From the NCBI GenBank assembly GCA_963995525.1, contig OZ023213.1:43578474-43642473 (forward strand): a stretch of DNA of 64,000 nt, written 5' to 3'. Below the pieces are notes generated by a model. The model saw only the letters and a program-made list of their open reading frames with translations, had not been told where the DNA came from and searched no databases. A program made the translations under genes and the position numbers. The stretch is from Escarpia spicata. Lineage: Eukaryota; Annelida; Polychaeta; Sabellida; Siboglinidae. Positions 11,511 through 23,880 of this stretch are shown in pieces; position 1 is the first letter of the stretch; each line of letters starts with the position of its first letter.

Positions 11511-12852
11511 CTACCTGGCGGAGTGCGCGCGGTGACGCAGCGAGAGGGCGGTGACCCGCTGACCTGCAAAGCGCCCGATACGCTTCAGATTAGTACGTAG
11601 AGGACGCGCTAATTAACGAACTATTGTTGCCCGTCACAAGGACCGTGTTTGCCGGTGCGCGTGAACGCGTGCACCCGATACGTCTGGGCCGGCTCGAATG
11701 TTGTCGCCGGCTGCCGCAGATAAGATGCGAGTGCGTTCGACTGCACTCGAGCGCGCCTACAACACTACGCACAAAACATAAGTACGGCGCCGGACGCTCG
11801 CATGACACTTCCAAACAAACATAACTCATAATTTGTTATGTTCTTCTGAAGGCGGTGGAACCTACGGCGTCGACGGCGGCAGCAGTTGAATCGCGCCGCC
11901 CCAGTCCCGCACGCTCGTAGGCGCCTGTCGACAAAACGGGGGCTAGGATGACGCGACGCCAACAACGTTATCAGCGCCCGGCGCCGATAGGCCGACAGCT
12001 GCGACGATCACAGCCTCGATAGGCCGATATCAAGTTACAGTGCCACTGAGAACATCATATTTCGTGTCACTCCTCCGTCCGCAAGCCGATCGGAAACTCC
12101 GGAAAGGAGGGACAGCCCTTGACCCAACCGTGTTCGCTGATTGAGGTTACTTAACACCTTCGTTGCGGTCTCCTTCAAACGGTGGTACGGACATTCCCGT
12201 CAAACTATCTTCCGCCGGCGACAAACCCGTGAACGATGCCGGGAAACGACGCGCGAATAACGAGTTTCGGACGGATGAAACAATGACGTCGTTGTTGGAG
12301 TAGATAACACAACACATTATCTATTTCGATTTCATCAGGGACGCTCCAAAATCGATATGAAGTTGGATAACAGGTGTCTTAAATTGAGACAACTTGTCAT
12401 TGTTTGAGCGCAGTTTCATATGAGAAACAAGTTCGTCAAAGAAGTTACGAAGTTTAACAAGGTTTATTGATCATGCACAGTAGCACTGGTTAGATCTGAC
12501 AATTTCATAAAGAATAATGTTGAGATTTAAATTATATTAAGAAAGTTTAATGTATGTAAAACAATTATGAATGTGGATGAGTGATAGAAATCAGTCACTA
12601 CAAGAACACTAGTAACGGTTGTATGTACCCAAAACGTGTTGAATTTGTCCCGCGCGATAAACATTGTTTTAAATATTTGTTAAGAGAAGTAATCGTATCA
12701 ATGTTTTGGTCATCGTTCGATTACATCCGACCTATGTGTGGAAGAGGAACAACAAAGATGTATTAAATTATATTTTTACAGTATTATATAGTAGAGTAGA
12801 TTAGGGCTCATTTTGTAGACCACTGTTAACTAGCGATGAGTAGTGTCGTGTT

Positions 12853-12855
<3 letters not shown>
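11511..12855. other. No gene recognised; CpG-rich block
   Basis: 11510-12260 is GC- and CpG-rich with incidental frames on both strands. 12300-12855 is AT-rich. No conserved exon was seen. Confidence 0.4.

Positions 12856-12906
<51 letters not shown>
12856..12906. repeat. TA microsatellite
   Basis: About 25 uninterrupted TA units. Confidence 0.98.
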
Positions 12907-12909
<3 letters not shown>

Positions 12910-14345
12910 AATAAAAAGCAATAAATATGTTATTACCATTTAAATGTTAACTCATTGGTGGGTATTGTTAGTTTAAGTCAGGTTGTTCTTACTTGCCTGG
13001 TGAGTTCAGGCTAATACTGTTGGGATTATATAAATAATACAGGTCAGCTCATTCGCTGTTATTATATTAAAATAGGCACGGACTTTTTGTTAACTAATTA
13101 ACAACAATTCATAAATATCATGTTTTTAAACAATATTATATTACAGCGAAAAGAAAACTGGAGTTTTACGTCACGTTGATCGTGTTTCTTATGACAAAAC
13201 AAAGCATGGAGATTTACACTTCTCCCTCGGTCAGACCCGTTCTTTCCAAAACCAACCGAACATTATCTCGGACACATTCCCCGAGCTGCAACGTGATGCG
13301 CGATCAAAATGTGCTCAGACTACCTCGTAAACGATTTGAAAGGAATCGGCCGAACAACCAGATAATGCGATAACAGGTGATGTGCGAAAGTTCAATGGAT
13401 TTTTTCGGCTAATTTTCACAATAACCACCGGTAGAAAAGTGCTGCACGTGTGTATTGACATCGGGTGTCGGAGACGGGAGATAATGTCGGCGCCAAGCTC
13501 TGTCTCGGACCTCGCGAAGCATCAGTCCGCCTTTGTGTCGTGTACCCCTCTCTCACGCCGCCGAAACACCACAGTTCCTATTTCGTCGATAATCAGCGCG
13601 ATAAAAAGTGTCGCCCCTGTGCGTGTGTGCATGAGTGCGTGCGTGTGTGCATGAGTGCGTGCGTCGTTTCGCACAAGAAGATCCAGCCAAGTAAATCGTG
13701 TTCCCGTGGCTCGAATCGTTCATGTGAGACTACATATATAACAGGTATTATGACGCAGGATAACTTATCACATAATTAACGATGAGAAAGTGGAGATTAT
13801 TTTAGTGACAACGATTCAACATTTTTATTTGTAACAAATAACGTGTGAAAATACTGAGTGGGGCGAGGCTTCGACTTTACAACTTTATATATGAATTCAA
13901 ACTTTTCCTAACCTAATTTGTTACTTTTTTCGTGACTTTTTCCTATGATTTTATATCCAACAATAATGATCCACTTAGACCATCGGTCTTGTTGCTTGAC
14001 TATTCATCGTCACGTCAGATTGGGGATGCAGAATGACCAGCTGGCTTGACCTCGCGCGGGCACAGAACGAAATTATCGACAATTATCGATATTTATGGAA
14101 ACCACCCTGTGCAGTTTATGGCAGTTCGTTGAAAGCCACAAACGGCACAATAGAACCTGAACAACGGCTCAGAGCTGTTAAACTACTATATTATACTATA
14201 TGATTACATCCAGGGCCCGGCTGGCGTCACACGACATGAACGGGTACTTGTTCGCAGGCTTGGCGCGACTAGAGCTACTTGTACCTACGGGCTGAACTCA
14301 GGAGGGAACAAGAAGAGCGTTGGGTCTTCGGGTGCCTTCTGACAC
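12907..14345. other. No gene recognised
   Basis: 13190-13690 is moderately GC-rich with small incidental frames and a short GTGCATGAGTGCGTGC direct repeat near 13624-13660. I see no exon or mobile element. Confidence 0.4.
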
Positions 14346-14355
14346 ACCTACAATT

Positions 14356-14529
14356 CACACTCACATTTCCACTAGCCCCCGTCCCAAATACATATACACT
14401 CCCTCTTCCTAATTCACTCACATTTCCACTAGCCCCCGTCCCAAAGAAGTCTACACTTCCTCTTCCTAATTCACTCACATTTCCACTAGCCCCCGTCCCA
14501 AAGATGTATACACTCCCTCTTCCTAATTC
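14356..14529. repeat. 57-bp minisatellite, 3 copies
   Basis: Three units of 57 bp start with ACTCACATTTCCACTAGCCC and differ by a few bases. Since 57 is a multiple of three, both strands stay open (19-residue peptide repeats containing APVP on plus and GTGASGNVSELGRGS on minus). No start context, splice sites or family match support a gene. Confidence 0.93.
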
Positions 14530-14579
14530 ACCTATTGTCGCCGGGTGTTCCGCAGCCGTCACCAACCATTCGACATTAC

Positions 14580-14835
14580 TGTCCCTAAACACCATCGACA
14601 CTACCCCGTCACTAACTCTCATTCCACGGACACTATCCCGTCACTAACTCTCATTCCGTTGACACTAACCCATCACTAACTCTCATTCCACAGACACCAA
14701 CCCCGTCACTAACTCTCATTCCACGGACACTACCCCTTCAGTAACTATCATTCTGCTGACACTACCCCGTCACCAACTCTCATTCCGAAGACACTAACCC
14801 ATCACTAACTCTCATTTCACGGACACTACCCGCCA
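14580..14835. repeat. 32-bp minisatellite, about 8 diverged copies
   Basis: Units of about 32 bp are built on CCGTCACTAACTCTCATTCC followed by a variable CACGGACACTA segment. Copies differ at several positions. The array begins about 50 bp after the 57-bp minisatellite, and both are pyrimidine-rich on the plus strand. Confidence 0.88.
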
Positions 14836-15179
14836 TAAACCCTCGGCCTAACCATACCGCTGGCTCCCAGACCGCGTCACTAACTCCCCGGTCCTAAGCC
14901 GCCACAAACCCTCGTCCGGAACCCCGTCACGAGCACGAACTTTCCGCCACTACCCCGTCACCCGAGCCACCGCCTGTCTGCTGCCCGCATGTTTCACACC
15001 TCGCCGTTTTGTTGTAATATCGCAGCCAGTAATTTCGGCGAGTCGAGTGTGAACGGGCGCCGTAATTACAGAGCGGGCGGGGCGGTGGAGACGTGACCCG
15101 GCGTCTCGAGGCTTCCCACGCGCCTCGCCCGATCTCTATCTCCGACAGCACGCCAGGGCCGACACGCACCGTCACGCTT

Positions 15180-15600
15180 CGGCGACACGTACAGCGACGG
15201 TTATGTGACACGTACAATACACGTACAACGGCATGTACGTTGACATGTACCATTACACGTACAACTACGGTCCTGTGACACGTACAACGCTACCTATACC
15301 ACCACGTATAACTCGACGAACCACACCACAACAACGCCACGTAAAACGCCACGTACAACGTTCAACGCCACGTACGACGACACATACAACGATACATATA
15401 ACAATCAAACTCTATGATAACAACATGTACAACGAAGGCCCCGTGATGCGTACAGGGATAGTCTGGCGACACACACAACGACAGCCTGGCGACACGTAGG
15501 CCCTACAACGACAGCCCGGCGATACGTAGAACGACGGCCTGGCGACACGTACGTCGACGGCCTAGCGACACGTACGTCGACGGCCTAGCGACACGGGCAT
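15180..15600. repeat. Degenerate ACGTAC-rich repeat field
   Basis: Many imperfect copies of GACACGTACAACG-type words lie between 15180 and 15500. Towards the end two clear 23-bp copies contain GACGGCCTAGCGACACG (about 15555-15600). The incidental threonine/arginine-rich frames reflect the repeat. Confidence 0.75.
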
Positions 15601-16140
15601 AATCTGCAACGATCATTGACAGCTTGTTCTGTTTCGTCGACTGCATGTCATGCGTCAGAATTAATTATGCACCCGAAAAGTCCACCTACAAATAGAACTA
15701 GCTTTGTTACAACAGGCAGACAGAATGCAGAACATCCCGGTTTGTAGGGATGTGAATAAAAACATAAATTATGCTAAATGTGAGTCTATAGATATCCCAG
15801 TTTTTAGCTACTTGCAATGTGTTTACATATTTATTAATAGGCCACCGGGCACCCTTCAGAACGCATATGTTATTGTAGTTCTCATTATTGACGCACCCGT
15901 ATTTTGGAACAACTATTCACATAGTCCTTCACAAGAGAGACGCTTTTTCGAATTACCCAAATATCATTTTTGCTACGTCACCATTATCAATTATAGATTC
16001 ATTAAAGTTAATCCTTCTTTATCAACAACACAACTTAAGGAACTGTTATCACAAAGAAAGAAAAAAAACGAAAAAGTAGGACAACCACCCCTGGTCCCCC
16101 TGCATGGTTTCATCAGTGTCAAATTAATATAAAAAATTAC
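15601..16140. other. AT-rich sequence with an unsupported 142-codon frame
   Basis: A plus-strand frame of 142 codons runs from 15704 to 16132. Its product shows no recognised motif and its composition matches the surrounding AT-rich DNA. I do not call it a gene. Confidence 0.35.
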
Positions 16141-16735
16141 TTACAATAATAACGACCACAAAGTCAACCACCACAAAAAGCAACATCACAAGTAAAAACA
16201 CAAAGACAACACTATTACTAGTGGGATATACTGCCATTAATAATGATAATAATAGTAATGACCGATACTAATAATAACGATGATGACGATGATGATAATA
16301 AATATAATAAAGCAGCGATATTACTGTATATTTCCAATTAGAAGGGAACATCTTAGTCCTTCGCACTTGGAACTGAGGCGCGCTGTACAGCTTAGGGAAA
16401 GGACAGCGGCAAACATTAATACTGATAACGATAACTATAACGATAATGATATCGATAATAACGATAATAATTGCAATCATTATTGTAATAATTATCCATA
16501 ATAACAAAAACATTAATTAGAATAACAACAACAGTGATAGCAATAACAACATCAGCAACGAAAACAACAATAATAACAACATCAATAACAACAACAACAA
16601 CAACAATAACAACACTAATAATAATAACAACACTAATACTAATATCATTAACAACAACAATAATAATAATAACAACAACAATAACAACAACAATACAACA
16701 ACACGAATAACAACATCAACATCATCGTGATTCTG
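16140..16735. repeat. Degenerate AAC/AAT trinucleotide-rich tract
   Basis: Imperfect AAC, AAT and GAT trinucleotides fill most of the region, densest at 16530-16710. A less repetitive segment lies at 16310-16420. The poly-leucine and asparagine frames are repeat translations. Confidence 0.9.
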
Positions 16736-17240
16736 GCTGGCTTGTTGAGTCAATGACGTAGAATGTCGGTCTCTCGGTGCAGTATTTGTCGGGCCAAACA
16801 GCGCATTAAAGAATGATTAATTAATTACGAAGTCAACCAATTATTAGCACGTTTTGTTTCCCTTGTCACTGAAACAGAACCATCGATTCCAGATGTTTGA
16901 ATTATTATCCCTATTAATGTTTATATTATTGCTTTTTCTGTTCATTGGATGTTCACAACTAATAATTCCACCTACCGTAATAGTCAAAGGCAGGGAGTTT
17001 AACGTTACACCATGTTATTCCCCTATTGTTCTCTTTACGTTCTTATGTTGGATGTTGCTTTGCATGATATTTGTGCGTTTTGTAAAAAGTTACAATAAAT
17101 TTAATTTAATTTAATTAATATTATCTTAGTTAGTTAAAATAAAAAATAACCAAAGGGCAACATTACTTAAACACCCTTAACATAGTAGGCAGCAGCCGAT
17201 TGTTTGTATATTTATAACGATGTTACAGCTGCTGTTATAA
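16736..17240. other. No gene recognised
   Basis: AT-rich sequence. A hydrophobic 86-codon plus-strand frame at 16854-17114 has no recognised motif and is probably incidental. Confidence 0.35.
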
Positions 17241-17325
17241 CTTATTCATATATATGTGTATATATACATACATATATATATATATATATATAATAATTAT
17301 TATATATACATATATATATATATTG
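17241..17325. repeat. TA microsatellite region
   Basis: Interrupted TA runs. Confidence 0.95.
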
Positions 17326-17698
17326 TTGTGCGTTGTGACAGTTTGTATATGTCTTAGTAAATGCACATTCACACACAACCTGGCAATATTACAACTATCC
17401 AAAGTATCCGACTCACTGCATTACTCGGCATGCTGTGCAATTTTGCGTGTCAGTGAACATTGTCTAACGCTGAGGACTCGTGGTGCCACCAAGCGACAAA
17501 ACAAACATACCAGAAATGCCATCTGCTTAGCGAGATAAGAGGCTTTCTGTGTCTGCCGAAAACGCGAAATTAATTATGAAACGGAAGCGCCTCGTTTGAA
17601 AGATCCCTCGCGCCAGATAGTCTCGGTTAAGTGAGCGTTTGGCGGCGGAGAGGCGCGTGGGAAAGTGTTAGGGGGGTTTGAGTGTGCGTGAATGTGTA

Positions 17699-17830
<132 letters not shown>

Positions 17831-18271
17831 TTTGTTACAGTTAAACTAACTTCGTTTATTATTGTAAATTAACATTAACATAGTGCTGGTAATTAAATAG
17901 CATAGGTTTCCTTTATTGCACACGCCTAATTATTGCGAAGCTTGAACATAAATTGTCGCTTTCGTCAGTGCCCAACGTACCATGAGCTAAAAGTGTCTTG
18001 TGTAAAAGGTAGAGTGTTGTGTATGGACCCTGCAAACATATCCCGACACCGCGACCCCTCAATCACTGGTCATTGTTTACATTTACTGGGGAAATAATGT
18101 GACGAAAACACACGTGTGAATTATGCTTACATATTTCACTTAAATATTATTTAGAATTCCCCTGCGGCCAAAAAATGGTTAACATTTTCTTACGGATCAA
18201 TTTAACAAAAATGGTGTAGGACGGGGAACTCGTAGCATAAAAGTTACAATAGCAAGTTTCCCGTAGAGCTA

Positions 18272-18458
18272 TCACTCACTCACTCACTCACTCACTCACT
18301 CACTCACTCACTCACTCACTCACTCACTCACTCACTCACTCACTCACTCACTCACTCACTCACTCACTCACTCACTCACTCACTCACTCACTCACTCACT
18401 CACTCACTCACTCACTCACTCACTCACTCACTCACTCACTCACTCACTCACTCACTCA
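18272..18458. repeat. CACT (TGAG on minus) microsatellite, about 46 units
   Basis: A nearly perfect 4-bp repeat of about 187 bp. On the minus strand it reads TGAG and directly continues the stop codon of the retrotransposon fragment at 18459-18705, so it is best explained as that element's 3' tail, later expanded. Confidence 0.98.
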
Positions 18459-18705
18459 TTCGAAATTAGTGGTTTCAATAATCCGTCTCCAGATGCCTCT
18501 GTCTGCCATTGCTATCTTCAGCTCCTCCGTCTCTAGACCCACATCTTCCTTTAAGCAGTCGACGTAAGTTGCGGCTGATCTTCCTGCCTTGGTCCTTCCA
18601 TGTGTCGGTTGCCACAAGATGGTCTAGATGCCATTTCATCCTTATGTCTGTAGCAGTGTCCGACAAATCTCAGTCGTCTTCTTCTTACTGTATCACTGTC
18701 AGTGT
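18456..18705 (-). mobile_element. C-terminal end of a non-LTR retrotransposon ORF with TGAG tail
   Basis: The minus strand from about 18705 reads RRRRLRFVGHCYRHKDEMASR. After a small frame shift near 18615 it reads WQPTHGRTKAGRSAATYVD, then a segment with MADRGIWRRIIETT, and ends at TGA (18457-18459). This RFVGH / KDE / GRP-like / DR-x-x-W pattern is characteristic of the extreme C-terminus of non-LTR polyproteins. No reverse transcriptase core is present, so it is a 5'-truncated insertion. The TGA stop is itself the first unit of the TGAG array, so there is effectively no 3' UTR. Confidence 0.8.
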
Positions 18706-20335
18706 AGAGCAATATTTACATGAAAACATTATACTATTTGCTTTCCCGCAATATTTGATATTTTAATAACATTGTTCCAATTATTGAACATTTTACTAGG
18801 TAATTCCATTGTTATGTGTATGTCTTGCCATTTCTTCTTAATATCGACTTGTTATAATATAAAAGTGTGTATAGAACAAATCTAATTTCTAAACCGTTTC
18901 TTCAGGTCACATCAAATCGCACTCCTCCCCCCTATAATAATGGTGTCATCGCACCCCAAAACATTTATAGAAACTGATCCTATTTAAGCCGAGGCGGTCC
19001 GTAGTTCCTCGTGTTGTGCCGTAACAACACGTTATTGTTATTACTAGAATACATATGTTTAACGTATAAACCGAACCGTCCATCAAATAGATAGTGTTCG
19101 TCATCTACTTCAATGTTGCGCCCGCAAAATGTCCAAACAAAACATTATATTAGTAATTTGTAAACAGCCGTTATTGGAGCCTGTTGCAGAGCCATTAACG
19201 TTGGATGGTTCCCACATTCCTGCACCACAAATAGGGATGAAGTGCACCTGATTAAGTCAACATCCTGTTACTAACTAAACCCAGCTGATTCAGTAATGGA
19301 TGACACATACGGTAACTCTTAAGATAGTGGCTTTGATGTGATACTGACCATATCAAAATTTGATTTCAATCACGAGTTTAAATTGATCAAAACGAAGGCT
19401 TTTCACGTGTTTAGTTAACGAGCAAATTATAGCGAAGCTGTTAAAATGTTTAAATACTTAATATGTTCACCATCTCTTCAGCTTCCCTCTACACGTGCCC
19501 CGTTTATGCGTGCCCTGTTTATGCGTGCCCCGTTTATGCGTGCCCTGTTTGTTCGTGTCGTATTTAGTATAGTGTATATGCAATATTGCATGTGCTTCTA
19601 AAGTTTTCTCGTGTGCCTCTATGATGCAAGAATCACCAGACTGTAGATCACCTACCTATCCAAAGCCACGTATACAAAGAGAGTACCACGAACATGTACG
19701 TCGTATCAACATATTTGGTGTCGTGCTAAACAGTGCTATAGTTAACTATTCATTTTTTAATAGGATTAAATTATATTATTCATAACAGTATTTAATATTA
19801 ATGAAAAAAGAATTAAGTCCAGCTTAAAAGATATTCATAAACGCCTATGTAAATCCACCGACATAGCTAATGGAGCGGATATTGCCATGTAATCAACATT
19901 GCATTGACTTCTTAGTTATTTAATCGTTAAATGTAATCGTTTAAAACCCGTTCAATATTGGGGTAAGCAGGGGAAGGGACCCCGACAGGGAAACATGACG
20001 TGGGTGGCAACGGTTACGGAGGGAACGTCCGCGAGAAACTACATGCATGTTAACACGCATGTAAATAGTTCTATGGGAAACCACCATCCAGTGAACTGTC
20101 GTTTTATCGTGAAATCGTGTTATAAAATATAACAAATATATATATTTTAATATATCGACCGTCAAATGCGCATCAGTTGATAAAAAAAGAAGAAGACCAT
20201 AATGTGTTTGTGAATAACTGGTCGGGCAGTGAACATGATTCCAAGATCAAGCGAAATTAACTAACCAGAGATAAAGGTTACATTACATGAACAACATTAC
20301 GTTTAATTAAAATGAATTTAGGCGGGGGTAAAGAT
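18706..20335. other. No gene recognised; small 15-bp repeat
   Basis: At 19497-19552 a 15-bp unit (GTTTATGCGTGCCCC) occurs about four times. The rest is AT-rich with no exon or RNA gene seen. Confidence 0.45.
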
Positions 20336-20336
20336 G

Positions 20337-20337
<1 letters not shown>

Positions 20338-20407
<70 letters not shown>

Positions 20408-20475
20408 GTATGTATATATACACTGTATATATATAAATATATTATAAATATAAATATATATATATATATATATAA
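20338..20475. repeat. TA-rich microsatellite field
   Basis: Long TA runs are interrupted by TGTA and TAAA words, with several self-complementary segments. Confidence 0.96.
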
Positions 20476-21875
20476 CGATAAAACGATGTACCTTTAAAAA
20501 AGAGCACGTCCTATCTAATTCACCACGTTACCACGGAAACCTAGATGTAGATAGAATAGAGAATAACAAACCAACTGTAATTTTCGTCCACAAAATAAAC
20601 CGTTTCATTATAATCGACGTTCGATGCACTCAAATTGCCTGGATATTAATGTATGTTTATTTAACTGCTCTGTAAGTAATTTATTTGGATTACTTCGCTT
20701 GAGCAAATAGTATCCTCATATTGGGGCGACAACGCTACTTCATAACAAGAAGGTGTGTAGACATACTTGACATTGTAATGTGTACAGTGGTCTCCTACAT
20801 ATTCAAATGAGTATTACATCGATTCAGACTTAATAAATATTCATATAATTGTAAACACGCATCACGTGAGCAATTTTTATATATAAATGATATGTTTTGT
20901 TTTTAAATATCTGCACAGGCCTGTACCCACACAATAGCAAATATTACATTTAAACAATAATAAAACATACTGTTTGCATTTTAGTTCCTGAATTTCAACG
21001 ACACGAAGCCATGGTTTTAGAACAATGATAACCACAGAGGCTTATGTGATTTTTTTTCATGTAACAAATACATAATTCTTGTAGAAACCTCACTTTGAAA
21101 CGCAAAGTACAATCCTGCCAAGAATAAGCACTACTTATTACGAATTATTCAATATTCCAATAGTCGGCCTAATTCATGCTCAGATGGTGGTTAATAACCT
21201 GTGCATGCCACCATAAATGCTGGAATCATCTAAATTTAGATAATCCTATACCGATATATTATTTGTTACATTTAAACCATTATATATATTATCATTGTTT
21301 TATTATATATATATATATATGTTTCTCTAACACGCACATACTTTATCAACAATTTGTTTTGAGAATTTACACATATTTCGTCAGTTCGTATATACCTGTG
21401 CATATACAATTTTATTTTTGCATCGATGAATTGTCAAAATATGCATCATAACTAAGCAAATGTTAACTGTTTATGTAAAACGACACACAATTTATCCTGA
21501 CGAAATTAGTATGCAACCTTAACCAATAGATGCTGACCAAAATATATGGCGACAGCTTAAGTAAACATTTATGATAATTAATAAATAATTCATACGTACG
21601 TGTTGTTTGAACGGGTCCAAGCGTGAAGAAGCCACGTGTAGGTCTTCACACCCGAGTTGGCATCAAACGATTCCAAAATTGTAATTTTAATCAGAAAATT
21701 GAACATTCAGTAACTTTATTTTTATTCAAATATCTACTTATACGTATTGGTGTCTCACGTATAAATGGTATACATGATCACAAAGTGCCATACACACCGA
21801 GGTGGTAGAGGCACTAATTGTAACAAATACTAATACAGTGTATATTTAATAAATGTTTTATTAATCAGCGTTTAC
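20476..21875. other. AT-rich sequence, no gene recognised
   Basis: Short TA runs at about 21303-21320. Open frames are short and of simple AT composition. Nothing identifiable. Confidence 0.4.
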
Positions 21876-21879
21876 TAGA

Positions 21880-22790
21880 CTTGGATGGCTGTGATGCAGG
21901 GCGTCAGAATAGGTGATACACTATTCAATTCTATGGCTTACGCCAACGATATCACTCTGTTCTCTTACACACGTTCAAAGTCTACAAAACCTAAATGATA
22001 TGTGTGTTGCACACAGCAAAAGATGGCGTTTCAAATTTGGGGTTGAAAAATCGAAGTGCCTGATTGTTGGTAAATGTGCCTTGTGCCAAGAACCAAAGTG
22101 GACGGTTGGTGACAAGTGTTTATGTAATCACTAAACACTTGATATAATCAGCAATTTGTTTAATCGTGATGGTAATGACGCCAGCCATGTCAACAATAGA
22201 TTAAGAATATGTGGACAATCGTTTTATGTGATTGGTAGTGTTCGTTGTACACAGGAGCTACTCCTGATGCTCAAGCGTATCTTTATAAATGCATATGTCA
22301 ACCCACCGTCGTATCCGTGGGCCAGTCACCCACTAAACGAGCCTTTAATAATCACATCAGACCTATATTTATTGTGTCTAACAGCGATGGTCAAGTTGAC
22401 TCAATTAGACACCTTTTATTCATCGATAATTTTACTAAACCATATTCACATGAACATCTTTTGGTCCACTTCTTAACCTCTCTAATTTATTTTGTCTTTA
22501 TTTTAATTAATCTAAATAAGTTATACTGAGCGTACACATTATATCATGTCATTGTAGATATGTCGCTAGTCACTTGACCAGCCGTCTTGTTATTTACCGT
22601 GTGCCTTATACATGTGAATCTACGTCAGTCATACTAAGATGACATATTATATCATTCCATTTTATATATTGCCGCTAGTCACTTACAGGTCATTTGACTA
22701 TTATCGTGTGTCTTTCATATGTTAATGTATATCTACATGTGTATTTTAATGTTTCTTCTCCGGTAAAGGAGGTTGAATAAATTAAGAATA
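21880..22790 (+). mobile_element. Decayed non-LTR retrotransposon fragment with duplicated 3' region
   Basis: On the plus strand, GVRIGDTLFNSM and AYANDITLFS (about 21898-21965) match the reverse-transcriptase region around the catalytic YADD box, here with the first D changed to N. SKRWRFKFGVEKSKCLIVG (about 22014-22070) follows in another frame. Further decayed thumb-like sequence runs to about 22440. At least two frame shifts break it. Downstream, two ~105-bp segments sharing GCTAGTCACTT (about 22535-22640 and 22643-22740) look like a tandem duplication in the 3' UTR. A GTTGAATAAATT near 22770 could be the polyadenylation end. Confidence 0.7.
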
Positions 22791-23735
22791 CAATTACAAC
22801 CCAAACAAGTATATAATTACGTGTATCCGATGTATGCATCATACGCATTACAATGATGCCGAATCACCAATGATGCCACGCCTTCGGTAAAATCTGTCTT
22901 TTATCAAGCTGTAAGTCGAGTTGTCCTTAATCAATAGAAACCAGCGACAAAATTACACTCTTCGGGTATCGCAGGAACACAAACACACTCAAATACACGC
23001 GCGTCTGAACATCTGACCATTGGTCAAACACGGTCCTACAGCCACACCTGATGGAGCGTCGGCCTCCTTTGTCCAGCCAGTGTCCAGCGAGTGGACATCG
23101 TGCCAGACTGTCTTTGTTGGCGCCTCTCGTGTAGCACTTGCCTGGCGCCGTTCACAATGACCGGTGGTCACTAAGCCTCTTTGTCCGATTAGGACCAATT
23201 AGACCACACAGAGCGGTGGCAACACTTTGAAGTGCGCTCGGCGTGCGAACACTTCCGAATAAATCACGGAAATGGCGTTAAATTGACTTTTAGCAGTCTC
23301 AAACACCCCCCGCCCCGCCCCTCCCCGGCCCGCTAAGTGCGTTTCACTGGCGCCAACACTCGCTTGTTTTTCGTACGATTTATGAGTTGTTATTTGAAAA
23401 CACGACATGGCGGGCAAACTGTGACCACTCCGGTCACGGCGCTTTCACGCTTTGTTCTTAGATGTTGCCGCGCCCGTTGTCCATGCTCTCGGGGTGGACG
23501 CTTCCTCCTAGTGGGGTACGGACATTCCGCGGACATTTTCTCCCGGGTAATTTTTTTCCGAGCATCCCAACTGAAATGGTGGATCGTTTTATCCCTCATT
23601 AAATTAGGAGACACCTATTATGATCGTTTTTATCCACTGTTTATATCTGGTCATACATATCCTTTGCTACGTCATATTTATTGTATTTGCTATATATGTA
23701 AAGTTGATATTATATTTCTAAATTATTTAATAGAT
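22791..23735. other. No gene recognised
   Basis: 22980-23550 is GC-rich. A plus-strand frame at 23337-23891 is long only because it runs into the GTGTGTGC repeat. No family match. Confidence 0.4.
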
Positions 23736-23736
23736 T

Positions 23737-23880
23737 TGTGTGCGTGTGTGTGTGTGTGTGTGTGCGTGTGTGCGTGTGTGCGTGTGTGCGTGTGTGCGTG
23801 TGTGCGTGTGTGCGTGTGTGCGTGTGTGCGAGTGTGCGTGTGTGCGTGTGTGCGTGTGTGCGTGTGTGCGTGTGTGCGTA
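23737..23880. repeat. GTGTGTGC octamer array
   Basis: After a short TG run, the 8-bp unit GTGTGTGC repeats about 14 times with one A substitution near 23831. Confidence 0.97.

Noticed and set aside
12305..12360. Hammerhead-ribozyme-like words on the minus strand (CTGATGA, then GAAA, then a TAGATAA/TTATCTA stem and a possible TTGGAG/CTCCAA stem)
   Set aside because: Only four bases lie between CTGATGA and GAAA, so stem II cannot form, and extra bases interrupt the first stem. Probably coincidence.
15704..16132. 142-codon plus-strand frame as a gene
   Set aside because: No recognised motif and AT-rich composition like its flanks. Could be chance.
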